From assembly GCA_013146195.2 (NCBI GenBank), contig CM028378.1:88532295-88596294 (forward strand): a stretch of 64,000 nt of DNA. The letters run 5' to 3'. Position numbers and translations under genes: made by a program. Below the pieces are notes generated by a model. The model was not told the origin of the DNA. It searched no databases and worked only from the letters and a program-made list of their open reading frames with translations. Within the stretch, counting starts at the first letter, position 1. Each line of letters starts with the position of its first letter. Of the stretch, positions 44,717-56,409 are shown piece by piece. The stretch is from Codonopsis lanceolata (lineage: Eukaryota; Streptophyta; Magnoliopsida; Asterales; Campanulaceae).

Positions 44717-45520
44717 GAGGTAAAAGAACTCAGTGATTAATATAGGAGCTAAGAGTATTTGAAAAATCGGTATGAAGATTCGTTATTCCTTTTCTCTTTT
44801 CTTTTTTGAAGTTAATTACCATTTCCATGTTTGAATGGTGCTTGGTGGTATCCATCTGGTGATAAATTTTTCAGAAGAGAATTGACTAGATAGGTAAAAT
44901 GTTCGGCGTATATATATTGCATCTGCTATAGATAATTTGATAATGTGAAGTGATGAAAATGTATGCTAGCTGCATTTGATTGGCTATAAAAGAGGCTAGG
45001 AACAAGGGACGGACGCAAAAAAGTGTAGTGTGTGTGTGTGTGTTTTGCTAATGATTTGTTTCCGTTGTCTAGAAGAGGTAGGATTGAAATAAAAGTATGC
45101 ATTTCCACTTGGAGGGTTATAAAACGATTTCATGCAATTTGTAGTGAGACGGGGATAAGCGGAATTATTAATCTCATTATTATTAATGCCATCGCTATTA
45201 ATATTCACTTGTATATCGGGGTTAGTTTTAAGATAAAAAATGTTAGTCTCAATTTTTTTAGTGGGGCGTTAATAGTACCACCTTCTTCTTTGGTATTAAT
45301 AGTAGGGGCATAATGATTTTTTCCGAGTAACTCGTATTATTAGTCCCGATTATCTTTTGTGTATCAAATATCAGACAACTTGACTTATTAATCATATCTA
45401 GTTTTAATCATGGCTACCAAACAATACCGAAGTGTTTATTTAGCAAGGGTTGCTAACGATTTGATTCCCTTCGTTCCGCCTAAAGATTCCATGTTTGAAA
45501 AGTCTAATTATTAAGGAATA
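44717..45520. other. 3' flank of CRY-DASH, no gene recognised
   Basis: Presumed 3' untranslated region and intergenic sequence with a short (GT)n run at about 45,027-45,044 and AATAAAAG at about 45,087, which could serve as a polyadenylation signal but is far from the stop. No other feature supported. Confidence 0.45.
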
Positions 45521-45668
45521 CTCTCTCCGTTCCGGACAAAGAGTCTACTATTCTATTTTAGGACATTTAATTTAAAAAATCCACTTTCAAAAGTTAAAAT
45601 TTAAAAGTGTTATTTTCTTAAAAAGTTTTAATTTTCAAACGGAGAATCTTTGCTAGGATCGTAAGGGG
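45521..45668. mobile_element. Stowaway-like MITE
   Basis: Ends CTCTCTCCGTTCCGGACAAA and TTTGCTAGGATCGTAAGGGG, flanked by TA on both sides (45,519-45,520 and 45,669-45,670). 148 bp. Confidence 0.7.
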
Positions 45669-46439
45669 TATATTAGTAGAATTATAGGTGGTTATAGTTG
45701 TAACAATGTTTGAGCATAATGCAACAATTAATATGTTAATAGCAAATGCAATGTTAAAGTTGAAAGACAAAGATTTGTGTAGGACGGTCTTACGGATCGT
45801 AAATATATAAAACGGAGCCCTATTTAGAAATTCGCGGGTTAATAACTAAATCTGTTAATAAAAATTATAAAAGTTGGCCAGTCGAGTTGGTGAAGGGCGA
45901 ACCTTAAAGGTTTAACCTAAGGCGGTCAAGGGTTTGACACACTTCAGCTATAAAATTAAATTTTAATGCTCATTCATAATTCTTAAGTAGCGGTAATTTT
46001 TGTATTTGTTGGTCTTTTGTTGTATATTACCAATGTTTTCTTGATGAGAAAATTGGTCATGAAAATTACTGGGTTAGATAAGTGATAGAAGTACCATGGA
46101 TCTTATAGTAGCAATATTCGTGTATTATTGACAAATTAATTTTGGTAGCAAGAAAGTAAGTATAACTTGAGAACCTAGATTTGTGTGCAAGTTTTTAGCA
46201 GCCAGTATTTTTTTTGGTCAGTTCTATGTGTTCTAATGTGATGAATATAGTTACTTTTTATGTGGGTAGAGGTGCAGGACAAACTAACTTTGTATTCAAA
46301 TGACTTTATTTCTTCAGGTGGATGTGTGGGCTCTTCAGTTTAATCATTTGTCAGCTCCGTTAGTCATCCGTTAGTATCAATTGTCTTGGGATACTTGATA
46401 GATACTAACAGACTTCGACAAAATGCTAAATGATACATT

Positions 46440-46770
46440 TAAAACCAAACGTGACACATTAAAAACACAAAAGTGACACATTTTAATGTTAAAAGTGACA
46501 CTATAAATGAAAATTTATTATAATTTTTATTAAAATACAAAATAACACTCTTAATACTAAAAAGTGACACATTTAATACTAAAAAGTGACACTCTTAATA
46601 CTTAAAAGTGACACTCTTAATACTAAAAAGTGACGCTCTTAAAACTAAAAAGTGACACTCTTAATACAAAAATGACACATTTAATACTAAAAAGTGACAC
46701 TCTTAATACAAAAAATGACACATTTAATACTAAAAGGTGACTCTCTTAATACTAAAAAGTGACACTCTTC
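46440..46770 (+). repeat. AAAAGTGACAC motif cluster, left
   Basis: About 14 same-strand copies of AAAAGTGACAC followed by TCTTAATACT or ATTTAATACT, giving a unit of about 22 bp, with variants such as GTGACGCTC and AATGACACA. Located inside the MULE, left of the coding relic. Confidence 0.9.
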
Positions 46771-46978
46771 CTTAAAGAATTTACCGGACCAAAATGAATC
46801 ATCTCGTGTTTCAAGTTCATCTACTATATGCCTAGATCCTACTCACTCTGTTACGAAGGGAAGGAGAAAAAGAATTAAGGGAAGTATTGAAAAGGGCAAG
46901 AAAAAGACTACTGATTTTTCTGATTCCCATCAAGCCAAGGAATTTGGTTCCAAGATCCCTAATGTTGGGTTATTTTAG
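46770..46978 (+). pseudogene. C-terminal tail relic of a FAR1/MULE-type transposase
   Basis: An open frame ends at TAG 46,976-46,978 and reads LKNLPDQNESSRVSSSS, then CLDPTHSVTKGRRKRIKGSI, EKGKKKTTD and onward. The DPxxSxTKGRxKRxKGxxEK pattern is what I know from the C-terminal basic tails of FAR1-related and MULE transposases. No catalytic domain remains. Similarity is from recall of the pattern; a protein search would decide. Confidence 0.55.
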
Positions 46979-47149
46979 ACATATTTTCAGTAAATTTTGT
47001 AAGTTTGAGTAAGAAACATATACTTTACCTTGAAAAAGTTATGGTTTTGTATTTTTAACGATTGACACTTGAGATTATATATATTTCTATGAATGAGAAG
47101 ATATATTTCAGTAATGATTAATTGGTTATTGTTGTTAAAATCACTAGCT

Positions 47150-47530
47150 CAAAAGTGACATACTTTAGTCCTAAAAGTAACACACTTCAAGCCTAAAAGT
47201 GACACTCTTATTGATACAAATTGTATGATTATAAAAATGAGTTATTTTACCAAAAGTGACACACCTAATACCTAAAAGTGACACAATTAATACCTTAAAG
47301 TGACACACTAAACGTGACACTTATGAATAAAAATTTAAAGATGAAAAGTGATTTTTTTTGCCAAAAGTGACACATGTAAAATTTAAAAGCGACACATTCT
47401 ATGTTTATTAGTGACACTCTGATTTAAAGTAACTAAGTAAAACTTAATCAGACCTAAGACAACAATTATCCAAAAGTGACACACGCCAAGCCTAAAAGTA
47501 ACACTCTGATTGATCGTAAATGTAAACAAT
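47150..47530 (+). repeat. AAAAGTGACAC motif cluster, right
   Basis: About 13 further copies, on the same strand as the left cluster, with endings ACACCTAATACC, ACTCTTATTG, ACATGTAAAA and spacing less regular than on the left. Some diverge to AAAAGTAACAC. Confidence 0.85.
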
Positions 47531-48089
47531 GCCAAAATGACACATCTCTGGCAATAAAACTTAAAAAAAGTGCGTACCGTCTTTGAAACCTTAAGCAATT
47601 TGCTGGGAACCAACTTAGCTGATCCCTTTTTGTTATTTCTAGTAACATATTATTTATTTATTATGATCCGCGAATTTCTAAATGGGGCTCCGTCTTACGG
47701 ATAAGGATCCGTAAGACCGTCTTACAAGAGACCACCTCAAGTTGAAATATTATGGAGAGCATAAACATATATTTTGAAAGACAACTTTTAAAGTGAAACA
47801 TCTTAAAATAATATTGTGGACTCTTTGCCTGGATCGGTGGGAGTATTTTTTTTTTCTCCAGTTTTAGGAGTTGTCTTTTACAACTTAACTCAAGGATAAA
47901 ACTAACCATGAATTTAATAAACTACACAATCGAATTAAAGTTAAATAAGTAAACTTGTTTATATGGTAAAAATAATATATAAGCATAAATAGCAATGGAT
48001 GTAATAAAATATCAATTATTAATTAAAGTTAAACAAGTAAATTTACATGAGTTAATGAATTCCATAAAGAGTGGAATTATAATTTGGTC

Positions 48090-49165
48090 TATCAACGTGT
48101 ACCTAACTTTAAATTGGATCATACAATTTGAATTCTATTCATTTTGTCCTTAAGTTGATTTTATTTTTGTTAGATTCCCCCTCCCGGTCATTACCATTAC
48201 AAATGTCATAAAATACTTATGAATATAACAGAAATGCTCTTACTAAGTTGAGGGACCAAAATTTTATTTGAATTTTAAAAATAATATAGTTTTACCTTTT
48301 TAAATATGTTTAAGATTTGTTACAAAATTTTTTTGGGACATTATTATAAATATTGTAAGATTCTAACTCTAAGAATGGATTTTTTTAGTTAGTATTAAGG
48401 TATTAAGCAAATCAGTAGTGTGTTTAATAATTACCAGCAAACAAGGTAAAATAGATCAATTAAAATGTTTTATAATTTCAAGAAGATGAAGAGAAAATAG
48501 AGAATCCACTTGATGAATTTGTGTGTTCTATTATAGAAGAAGCTAAAATTTAAAGTTGCTCAATTGATTTTTTTGACAACAAGAATCAACTTTTAAAAAG
48601 TAATTAATTTTACCAATAAATCTCTATTCAATTAACTAAAGTAACTTTAATGAGGACCTCATATCTCTCTATCCATGAAAGTGTGAGTTGTTTCTTGTAA
48701 ATTAATGTATATGCAAAAATAAACCTACATAATAAACCACTCACCTTGAGTTAATATCAAACAAGTAAATGTGGCATGGGTAAAAAACTATGTTTAGACA
48801 AAAATAGTCTTGCATTTAATAAACCACTCGCCATGAATTAAGATCAAACAAGTAAATATCTTATGGGTAGAAAATATGTTTAGACAAAAGTAATCTTACA
48901 TTTAATAGACCACTCACCATGAATTAAGACCAAACAAGTAAATTTGTTAAAAGTTAACCAATTCATGTTGAATTAAATAAAATTTTGGTACATCAACTTG
49001 TACCTTATTTCAAATTGATCAATTAGGTCCCCCGTTTTGAATTCTATTAATTTGTTCTTTTAAGTAATTTTTTTTGGTAAGATACCCCCTCCTATCATCA
49101 CCGTTAGAAATATCGTCCAATATTTTCTACTATGACGAAATACCTTGCTCAATTGAGGGACCAAA
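48090..49165. repeat. About 175-bp direct repeat pair with an 88-bp tandem between
   Basis: 48,090-48,262 and 48,988-49,165 share the order CGTGTACCTAA/CTTGTACCTTA, TTTGAATTCTATTxATTTGT, CCCCTCC, ATxACCxTTA and TTGAGGGACCAAAA. Between them three copies of an about 88-bp unit (TAAACCACTCACCTTGAGTT, AAACAAGTAAAT, ATGTTTAGACAAAA) lie at 48,730-48,960. Most likely an element with long terminal direct repeats or a duplicated non-coding block. No coding frame. Confidence 0.65.
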
Positions 49166-49264
49166 AATTTATATTAATCTAAAAAATGATATTATTTACT
49201 TTTATAAATCTATATCCATTAGAAAATGAGAAGTTTTTACAAATTAATAATGGAGAAGCCAATT

Positions 49265-49270
<6 letters not shown>

Positions 49271-49306
<36 letters not shown>
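49271..49306. repeat. (GA)n microsatellite
   Basis: Pure GA dinucleotide repeat. A second, longer one follows at 49,694-49,743. Sequence around them, 49,166-50,022, shows no gene. Confidence 0.95.
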
Positions 49307-49310
<4 letters not shown>

Positions 49311-49690
49311 GGAGAGCGTAGTTATGAGAAAATAGGGGAGGTTGGGGATTAGAGGAGAGGAGGAGGCGAAACCACCGTTTAGAGACAAGAGAGACGACAA
49401 CAGAAAAGGGGTGGGAGGTGGTGAAAGAGAGGAGCTCGTCACAGAGGATTGTGTTCATTTCATGAATTTTGTAGAAGCAAATTTGAGGTTCATTAATTTC
49501 TATTTTAATATTTCAAAATTTAAAGTTGAGATATGGTGTTGTTCAAACATGTAGATGACATGAAATTGACTATAAAAGAGAGAAAGAAAGGAATATATAA
49601 GGGTTTTGCTTCAATGGAAGACATACAATAAACTGGTTGCACAGAGGTTAATGTTAGTTGAGTCTTTTAAAACTCAAAAGGAAACAAATA

Positions 49691-49693
<3 letters not shown>

Positions 49694-49743
<50 letters not shown>
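49694..49743. repeat. (GA)n microsatellite
   Basis: About 25 uninterrupted GA units. Confidence 0.95.
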
Positions 49744-49745
<2 letters not shown>

Positions 49746-50022
49746 AGCTTGAGATATTGTTAAAAAAAAGAAGCAATTTTTCTTAGAAATTACGGCCACC
49801 GTGAGAGAGTTAATAATAAGGATAATCAACTTTGGATCTTAAGGTAACGTTTCTAATATATTTAAAAGATAACATATTGGTACCAAACAAAAACCTTGAA
49901 TGAGTTAACTAAGTAACTATAGTTAGAATTTTTACTATCTTTTTTGTACTGAATTTTTTGAATAGACCCTCTTAGATCCATAAAGGTATAGAAACTCTTA
50001 TATTACATATTAACGTTAAAGT

Positions 50023-50567
50023 AAATATATGGTCTCTAGTTATTTTATTTGGTAATACTGATAAATAACCTTTCAAAAACAAATAGAAAATATATTATTA
50101 ATCCATTATCTTCAAATCAACCATACTATGAATACTTACATTTTTCAAACTAAGGCCACTTAGTTTGAAAATGAGATTTCAATTTTGTTTTATGTTTGTA
50201 TTAAAAAAAAAAAGAAATATAATGAATGAAAATCTTGTTGGAAAAATTGTGTTTGTGACGGAAATTGTGCAAATTTGAGGCATAGTTTTTTTTAGAGTCA
50301 TTTGCGTAATAACAAGGGTAATTGTGAAAATGTGTTCTATTCTGTGAGAACATCGAAATCATATATTTATTTGTCCAATTTGATATTTGGATGAATAAGT
50401 TATGAATGATTAAAGTGTGGTAAGCTTGTATAGAGTAAATGCTCATGTGTAAGGGGTAAAAGCTTGTATAGAGTAGAGACTCTCTCCCTTGCACACTCGC
50501 AGGGAGGGTGCAAATTATGTTCTAATTATCAGTATTACCAAATAAAATAACTGGAGACCATATATTC
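50023..50567. mobile_element. MITE-like element with 42-bp inverted ends
   Basis: AATATATGGTCTCTAGTTAT, then TTTATTTGGTAATACTGATA at 50,023-50,064 is matched inversely at 50,525-50,567 with one or two differences. Interior about 460 bp, AT-rich. Target-site duplication not found. Confidence 0.75.
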
Positions 50568-50589
50568 AGTCACCAATGATGTATCTGAT

Positions 50590-51699
50590 GATGCATCATC
50601 TAATGAATCATTGAGTCCAAAATAGCAGCGGAATAAGCAAAACAAATAATGAACGAAGCAAACATAGCACACAAAGGAGTGGTTTAAGTTTACAAGTAAA
50701 ACACTTGTAGACGGTGCCTCAGGGCAAAACTTCCATTAGATTAAAAGATTGTAAAGACTTACAAAATGAAAACAAATTGTTTTAGAGAGTGGAAATCATT
50801 ACGAAAACTTCTATGAGAGAAGATGTATCTAATCTATACTAAACACTCTTGGAAACACACGAATATGAAAAGAAACAAATAATGTATAAGAATGCAGTGA
50901 ACACTGATGAGGCTTGCAATGTTATATCATCTAATGGTTCATTGACTTCCTGGCAGCACTTCTTCGTGCAAAACTCTCTCTTAATACTCTTAGCTTCGAT
51001 GAGGATGTCCAAGACCGTTCACTCCTTTATATAGAGTTCTAGGAAACCTGTCTTTCAAATAAAACATTTAACAAGGCAATGTTAGGATTATGAAAGAGTT
51101 ATGATGGAAATAAAACTCTAATTCCTACAAGTTAGAGATTGTTATACTTGAGTCCTTAAAGAAGGTAATGACCAAGCTTCCTAGCACTTAACTAGAAAGG
51201 CAATACAAACATGTGATCTAATAGTTAGGACATGACAACGAGGAGGATGAAAATAACTGAAGTTATTTTACTCCAACACACCGGAAACCTCAGTGCAAGG
51301 TGACTCCGGTGTCTCTGTTGTATCCTAGGAGACATACGTCCGTAGAAACTAGAATCTTCCAAGACTAATACGGAAGGGACGGATCTGTTTTAAGGAAACT
51401 GTGTCCAACACATGCCTCGAACGAGCAGATTTCGGTTCTACTTCAGCTACCTTCATCACCAGTCTTTGCTTGCTCCAGCCAGTTTGTACATTAGCAGCAC
51501 TGTCATCAAGCTCAAAGTATCAGCAGCCTTCAAGCTTGCTATACATTAGCACACTTGAACTTTGGTAGCCTTTGGTGAACACACCAGCAGACTTCGACAC
51601 ACATCAACAGCCTTCATCCAAATCATCAAAGCAGTAACAATTTAATTGTTTCTTTATTCTTTGTAACTGTATACCTATTTCGCTATATTATTTCCAACA
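50590..51699 (-). mobile_element. Copia-like LTR, probably solo or truncated
   Basis: On the minus strand it begins at 51,699 with TGTTGGAAATAATATAGCGA, the common start of plant copia LTRs. Minus-strand CTCTATATAAAGGAG near 51,024-51,038 is a likely TATA box. A diverged relative lies at 18,920-19,600. The end and target duplication were not resolved; no internal coding region is attached. Confidence 0.55.
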
Positions 51700-53248
51700 A
51701 TTCTTTAATTATTAGATTTTGAAAATTCTAATTCTTGTTTTTTTCTCTCGAGCTAGGTACGATAATACACTATTCAAAATTTGTTAATAGTACGCGCAAC
51801 GCACATACACTTGACTAGTTTAATAAGAAAGAACAACACGAAGGTATGTGTATTTTATTTTGTTCCTCCAATGATCTTATCATACATATCTTAAAGATGA
51901 ATTTTAGTTACCATTACTGAGGGCTTTTGGTAAAATTAATTTTGATGATTATGATAATAGGTTGCTAAGGGCTTGTTTGATAACCATTTTGTTTCTAATA
52001 TTTTTGTTCAAAATAGAAATAGAAATACATTTGACAATCATTTCTATTTCTGATAAACTAGAAACGTTTCTCATTTTTCTCCAAAATTTAGAAACGAAAA
52101 AAAATCGTTTCTTTTTTAAGAGAAATGATTCTTTTTTGAAACTAGGAAGAGTCAAGGTCGATCAATTTAAATGACGTCGAGCCTTCGAACTTTGATATGA
52201 AAATTTTCAACCCGAATTTTTCCTCTCTCTCTCTATATATATATATGTGTGTGTGTGTGTGTACCCTAAACTCCTTAACCCACCCGACCCGTCCTAAAAA
52301 ATCACATGACTCAACCGAACTTGTTAATATTTTTGGGTTGCACGTGTAACCCGTTTTGACCCAAAAATATTAATGGGTCGGGTTAAAGTGGGTCGAGTTC
52401 GTTACTCATATTGATCAGATAGCTTTTACTCTATAAAATTATGAATTTTTGAGAGAAAATCTGGAGTAAGACGAGCTGTCCCGTTTTAGCCTATCATTAG
52501 TTTAACCCGACACATCTCAACCCGTTTGATATTCAGGTTCTAAAGGGTTTCGACCCGTCACCCGTTTCAACCCGACCCAACAAATAAGGAGCTACTTATC
52601 CACAATTTTTTTTTATAGTAGATGAAATCAAGCAAATTATTATTCAACTTTTTTTCAATTGGATATAATATAGTATTATGGAAGTTGTAATATGTTAATT
52701 TTTTTGAAAAATAATATAACTTTATGAAAGAAAATAAAAATGTTTGTCAAAAATGATTAACTTTTATTTCTTTTTCATAATAAAAAAATAGAAATAGTTA
52801 TCAAACGTGTTTTTGTTTCTTATCCAAAATAAAAAAAGAAATAGAAATAAAGTGAAACAGAAACATGTGAAACAAAAAAAAAAATTACCAAACACTACAT
52901 AAATAACAATTTTTTATGCAACTCTGCTGGGGCATATGTGATATTTTAATTTGATTATTCATGCTTAAACTCTTTCTGTGTTGCAATAATTTATTTCTTT
53001 AAATTACTATCAAGTGATATCTTAGAAGATCCGTGGTTTGTCTTGTAATTAGTACTTGAGACCATTTATTTATTGTTTGAGAAATGAATATATTTAGTAT
53101 GAAAAATGTGTTTTATGTCTAGCTTTTATGGACGTAAAATTGTTTCTACTAACAGATGTCCCAGAATTTTTAAGTTGTGCACCATAACCAATGCTCGAGT
53201 CCCCTACTGGAATAGGCAAAACCTTGGAATCAACTATAAGGTTTGACA
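51700..53248. other. Intergenic, no gene recognised
   Basis: Includes (CT)n, (TA)n and (GT)n runs at about 52,226-52,262. A block at 52,270-52,590 with repeated GACCCG/CGGGTC motifs is similar in style to 63,400-63,600 and may be two ends of a MITE family. No open frame of interest. Confidence 0.5.
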
Positions 53249-53767
53249 TAAGCATGTCAATAGGTCGGATTTTGATTTGAATCCGATGTTATTTTTAGGA
53301 TATGAATTTTGTTTTTCAATCCGATAATCTGATTTTGATCTGAATCCGATAATCTAAAAGCTTAACAAATTGGATATGAATTAAGGTGTTTCGATCTATT
53401 AACAACCCGATCCGATCTGGTCTAAAAATAAATATTAATATTATACATATAAAAATTACTTATGTTGAGTTTTTATTCATTAATCATTACTATTTTGCTA
53501 ATTATAATATGTTATTTATGTTTGTGTAAGATGAAAATAAGAATTTTTAATTGTATTCGACTTTTGGTTAAACAAAAATACTTCAATATTAATTTTATTT
53601 AGTATTTTAATAAGAGAAAATAAATCCGAATCTGAAAATTAAGGATATGGATCGAGTTTTGAAATATCCGAAAAATAATCAGATCCAATTTAAGTTCAAT
53701 GATTTCTTAACAAATCGTATATGTATTTGACTGATCCGAATCCAAATTCGATCTATTGCCAGACCTA
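53249..53767. mobile_element. hAT-like MITE with 8-bp TSD
   Basis: Left end TAAGCATGTCAATAGGTCGG and inverse right end TAGGTCTGGCAATAGATCGA. An identical 8-bp GTTTGACA sits on both sides (53,241-53,248 and 53,768-53,775). TAGxxxTGGCAA-type ends and an 8-bp duplication indicate hAT. Interior AT-rich with repeated GATCCGAAT motifs, no ORF. Confidence 0.85.
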
Positions 53768-54224
53768 GTTTGACACATGAACAATTGGGATTTCATGGGC
53801 TGACTGACGGAGAATAGCATTAAACATACTACATCAAGTCTGGCAATTGGGGACATGGAGAGAGTTTGTTAAATGCTTAAGAAGTTCAATACCTATACAA
53901 AGGATGAAAAATGATAGAATTAGTAGCTTCATGTGTTAAAAATATAGGTCCAATCCATGTAAGCTCAATTGAACTCATTACTTTGTTAGCCCATTTACCT
54001 TTTAGCTTAGATATAAATAATTGGTGTAATAGTTTTTAAGGAAGAGAATTCAGGGTCCGTTTGGTACAGCGTTTTTAAAACACAACGGTTTTAAAACGCT
54101 GCGGTTTCTTTACAAACACGTTTGGTATGTAATTTTTAAACGCTATTTTCATAAACTTGAATAATTGTCAAAAAGACAGTTATACCCTTTGATCCACACG
54201 ATTGGGAATCATACAAGAAAAACC

Positions 54225-54228
<4 letters not shown>

Positions 54229-54316
<88 letters not shown>
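54229..54316. repeat. (TA)n microsatellite
   Basis: Uninterrupted TA run of almost 90 bases. Confidence 0.95.
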
Positions 54317-54319
<3 letters not shown>

Positions 54320-54974
54320 TATCATCTAATAATCTAAAATATTAAAATTATGATCAAATTACAATTTACAAGATTAAAAATTTAAATCTAACAATTGGAT
54401 TTCATTATATAAATTATAAATCTCAAGAAAATATGAATACCAAAAAAGTAAATTTTGTGTCAAAGTTATGAATTATGTATTTAAATTTAAATAAAAAACG
54501 GGAAAAATAAATAAAAGAGAAAGCTAAAGGATAATTTGAAAATATTAATTAACTAATGATAGGTATTTTTTATTTTCTCACATTTCCCAACCCAAAATAT
54601 CTATCATCCCTTCCATTTCCTCAAACCCACTTAACAATCAAAGAGAGCTTCTTCTTTTTGGGCGGATTCAGCGCCTCCTTCGGCCCCTCTCTCTCTCTCT
54701 TTCCCTTTCTTTCTCTACACATCACTCCATATTTCCTCAAATCCAAGCCCTATTTCTCTCTTTATTTCTCAACAGATCACACTCTGTTTCTCTCGCCTCC
54801 GCCCTCTCTAGACTCTCTCTCCGAATCCAATCCTTCCTCTATTTCCCCTTGCCTCCTCATCTCCTTCTCCCCCGATCATCTCCTTCCTTTTGAAGGTAGT
54901 AGCTTGAGGAAAGAAAGAGGTGGTGTGTTAATTTCATAATCAAGAAGAAGAACGTAAGGGAGGAGATAAATGAA

Positions 54975-55514
54975 AGGTTCTAAAAATCGTTAGGCGGCCT
55001 CTAGGCGTCATACTAGGGCCTAGCGCCTAGGGGACTAGTCGGGGCGTAATCGGGGCCTAGGCGGGGCCTAGAATTAAGGCAAAATTACCATTTTTTTTGA
55101 TAATTTACATCAAAGATCAACCACATTGACTACAAATTTAATTTTTTTATGTTTGTTATTTTATCAAACACTTGTCTATATTTGTAAAATGAACAAAAAT
55201 ATACAAACCTACTTTTAATCCCAATTCTCAACAACCCCAAAGCAATAAACCAACCAAGTTTAGAACTAAAAACAAAAAAAAATTACTCCACCTACCTACT
55301 ACCCCTACAACCCACAGTCTAACATATCTTTCCTAATCCCTTCTCATTCTAAATTATGAGTCTCGAGACAGCCCCCTTCTTCTATCTGGCAGACCGGCAA
55401 CGTAGACGCCGACTTGGTCGATTAGGCGGCAACTAAGAAAGTCGCGGCGGTAGAGAGGGGCCTAGCGCCTAGGCGGGGCCTAGGCGGAGCTAGGCGGGGA
55501 GTTTTAGAACACTG
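54975..55514. mobile_element. Nested MITE with 10-bp TSD and CCTAGGCG-rich arms
   Basis: Ends AGGTTCTAAAAATCGTTAGG and TAGGCGGGGAGTTTTAGAACACTG (partly inverse), flanked by identical GATAAATGAA (54,965-54,974 and 55,515-55,524). Both arms are full of palindromic CGCCTAGG and GGCCTAG motifs, unusual in this AT-rich region. Size 540 bp. Superfamily open (hAT or MULE). Confidence 0.85.
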
Positions 55515-56149
55515 GATAAATGAAGAAAAATGCAGGGGTATTTTGGGACCAGCCATGGGAGGTGAGCGTTTTCTTATGGCGTTTTTGAAAAAGTGATAAT
55601 TTTTGGCGTTCCACAAATGCAGCGTTTTACAAAACGCCGCGTTCCATAATCACGATATTGATACACTCCGATGGCTAAAACAGAGCGTTTTGAGAAGCGT
55701 TTTCGAGAAAAACGCGGTAACAGACGGGGCCTCAATTCAATAATATCAGTTTTCTTTCTTTCATATTGTCAAGTTCTGTTAAGAGCCCGTTCTCTCTCTC
55801 ACCTCCGGCCACCACCGTTAATGGTGGTGGTCCGGCTACCCTCAACCCTTCATCCAAATTCACCAAATTTTAACATCATAACATTTTCATCTGCAAAGAT
55901 ATTAAAACTATAGTAGATTTGCTTGTATCTTTCTTCAAGTTCTTTTAGAATTGACTAACTGGTTTATATAGTGGTTAGCGTGACAATATTCTTTAGGACT
56001 TAACTTTAGTTAGGTTGTTTTTAAGAATGCTCTGTAGATATGATATAGAAGACATCAGAATTCATCCCAAACAAGACCAATTTGTATCAAGTTGGTTGAT
56101 TTGACAGACATGTGGGTCTCTTTATCGTAGTTTTTATTTTGGACCAAGT

Positions 56150-56405
56150 GCTTGTTTGGTGGAGTGTTTTTGTCAAAACGCTGGTAAAAAACGCAGCGTT
56201 TTCTCTTTAAAAGTGTTTCAATGCAGCGTTTTAAAACGTTCTAATTTGTAGCGTTTTAAAAATATGCTACGTTTACAACTACTCTGTTTACAAAAAATAG
56301 CGTTTTGAAATAGTTTTCCAAACGTGTTTACAAAAATAAAACTGCGTTCTGAAAACGCTGCGTTTTGAAAAAACTGCATTTTTAAAACGCTGTACCAAAC
56401 GAGGT
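56150..56405. mobile_element. Short inverted-repeat MITE of the AACGC-rich family
   Basis: Left CTTGTTTGGTGGAGTGTTTT and right AAAACGCTGTACCAAACGAG are inverse-related. The interior is rich in AACGC/GCGTT. It matches 58,150-58,430 closely and the ends of 54,051-55,732. Confidence 0.75.
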
Positions 56406-56409
56406 CTAA

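Larger units (their letters stand above)
45766..47738 (+). mobile_element. Mutator-like element, 1,973 bp, 9-bp TSD
   Basis: A perfect 9-bp duplication AAGTTGAAA flanks the element (45,757-45,765 and 47,739-47,747). TIRs: left GTGTAGGACGGTCTTACGGA, right (inverse) TTGTAAGACGGTCTTACGGA, continuing to ACGGAGCCC and AATTCGCG. Inside are two clusters of the motif AAAAGTGACAC (46,440-46,770 and 47,150-47,530) around a short coding relic (46,770-46,978). A second copy starts at 63,657. It is non-autonomous as it stands. Confidence 0.92.
54051..55732. mobile_element. Inverted-repeat element (GGTCCGTTTGGTACAGCG ends) with nested insertion
   Basis: The left end GGTCCGTTTGGTACAGCGTT is matched in inverse near 55,700-55,732 (GGCCCCGTCTGTTACCGCGT). 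AATTCA lies close to both ends, but no exact duplication could be set. Within it are a (TA)n run (54,229-54,316), a CT-rich leader-like stretch (54,640-54,900) and a fully contained second element (54,975-55,514). Related short elements lie at 56,150-56,405 and 58,150-58,430. Confidence 0.65.

Noticed and set aside
54556..54939. 127-codon Ser/Pro/Phe-rich frame
   Set aside because: CT-rich sequence resembling a leader; peptide is low complexity. Kept only as possible captured non-coding sequence.
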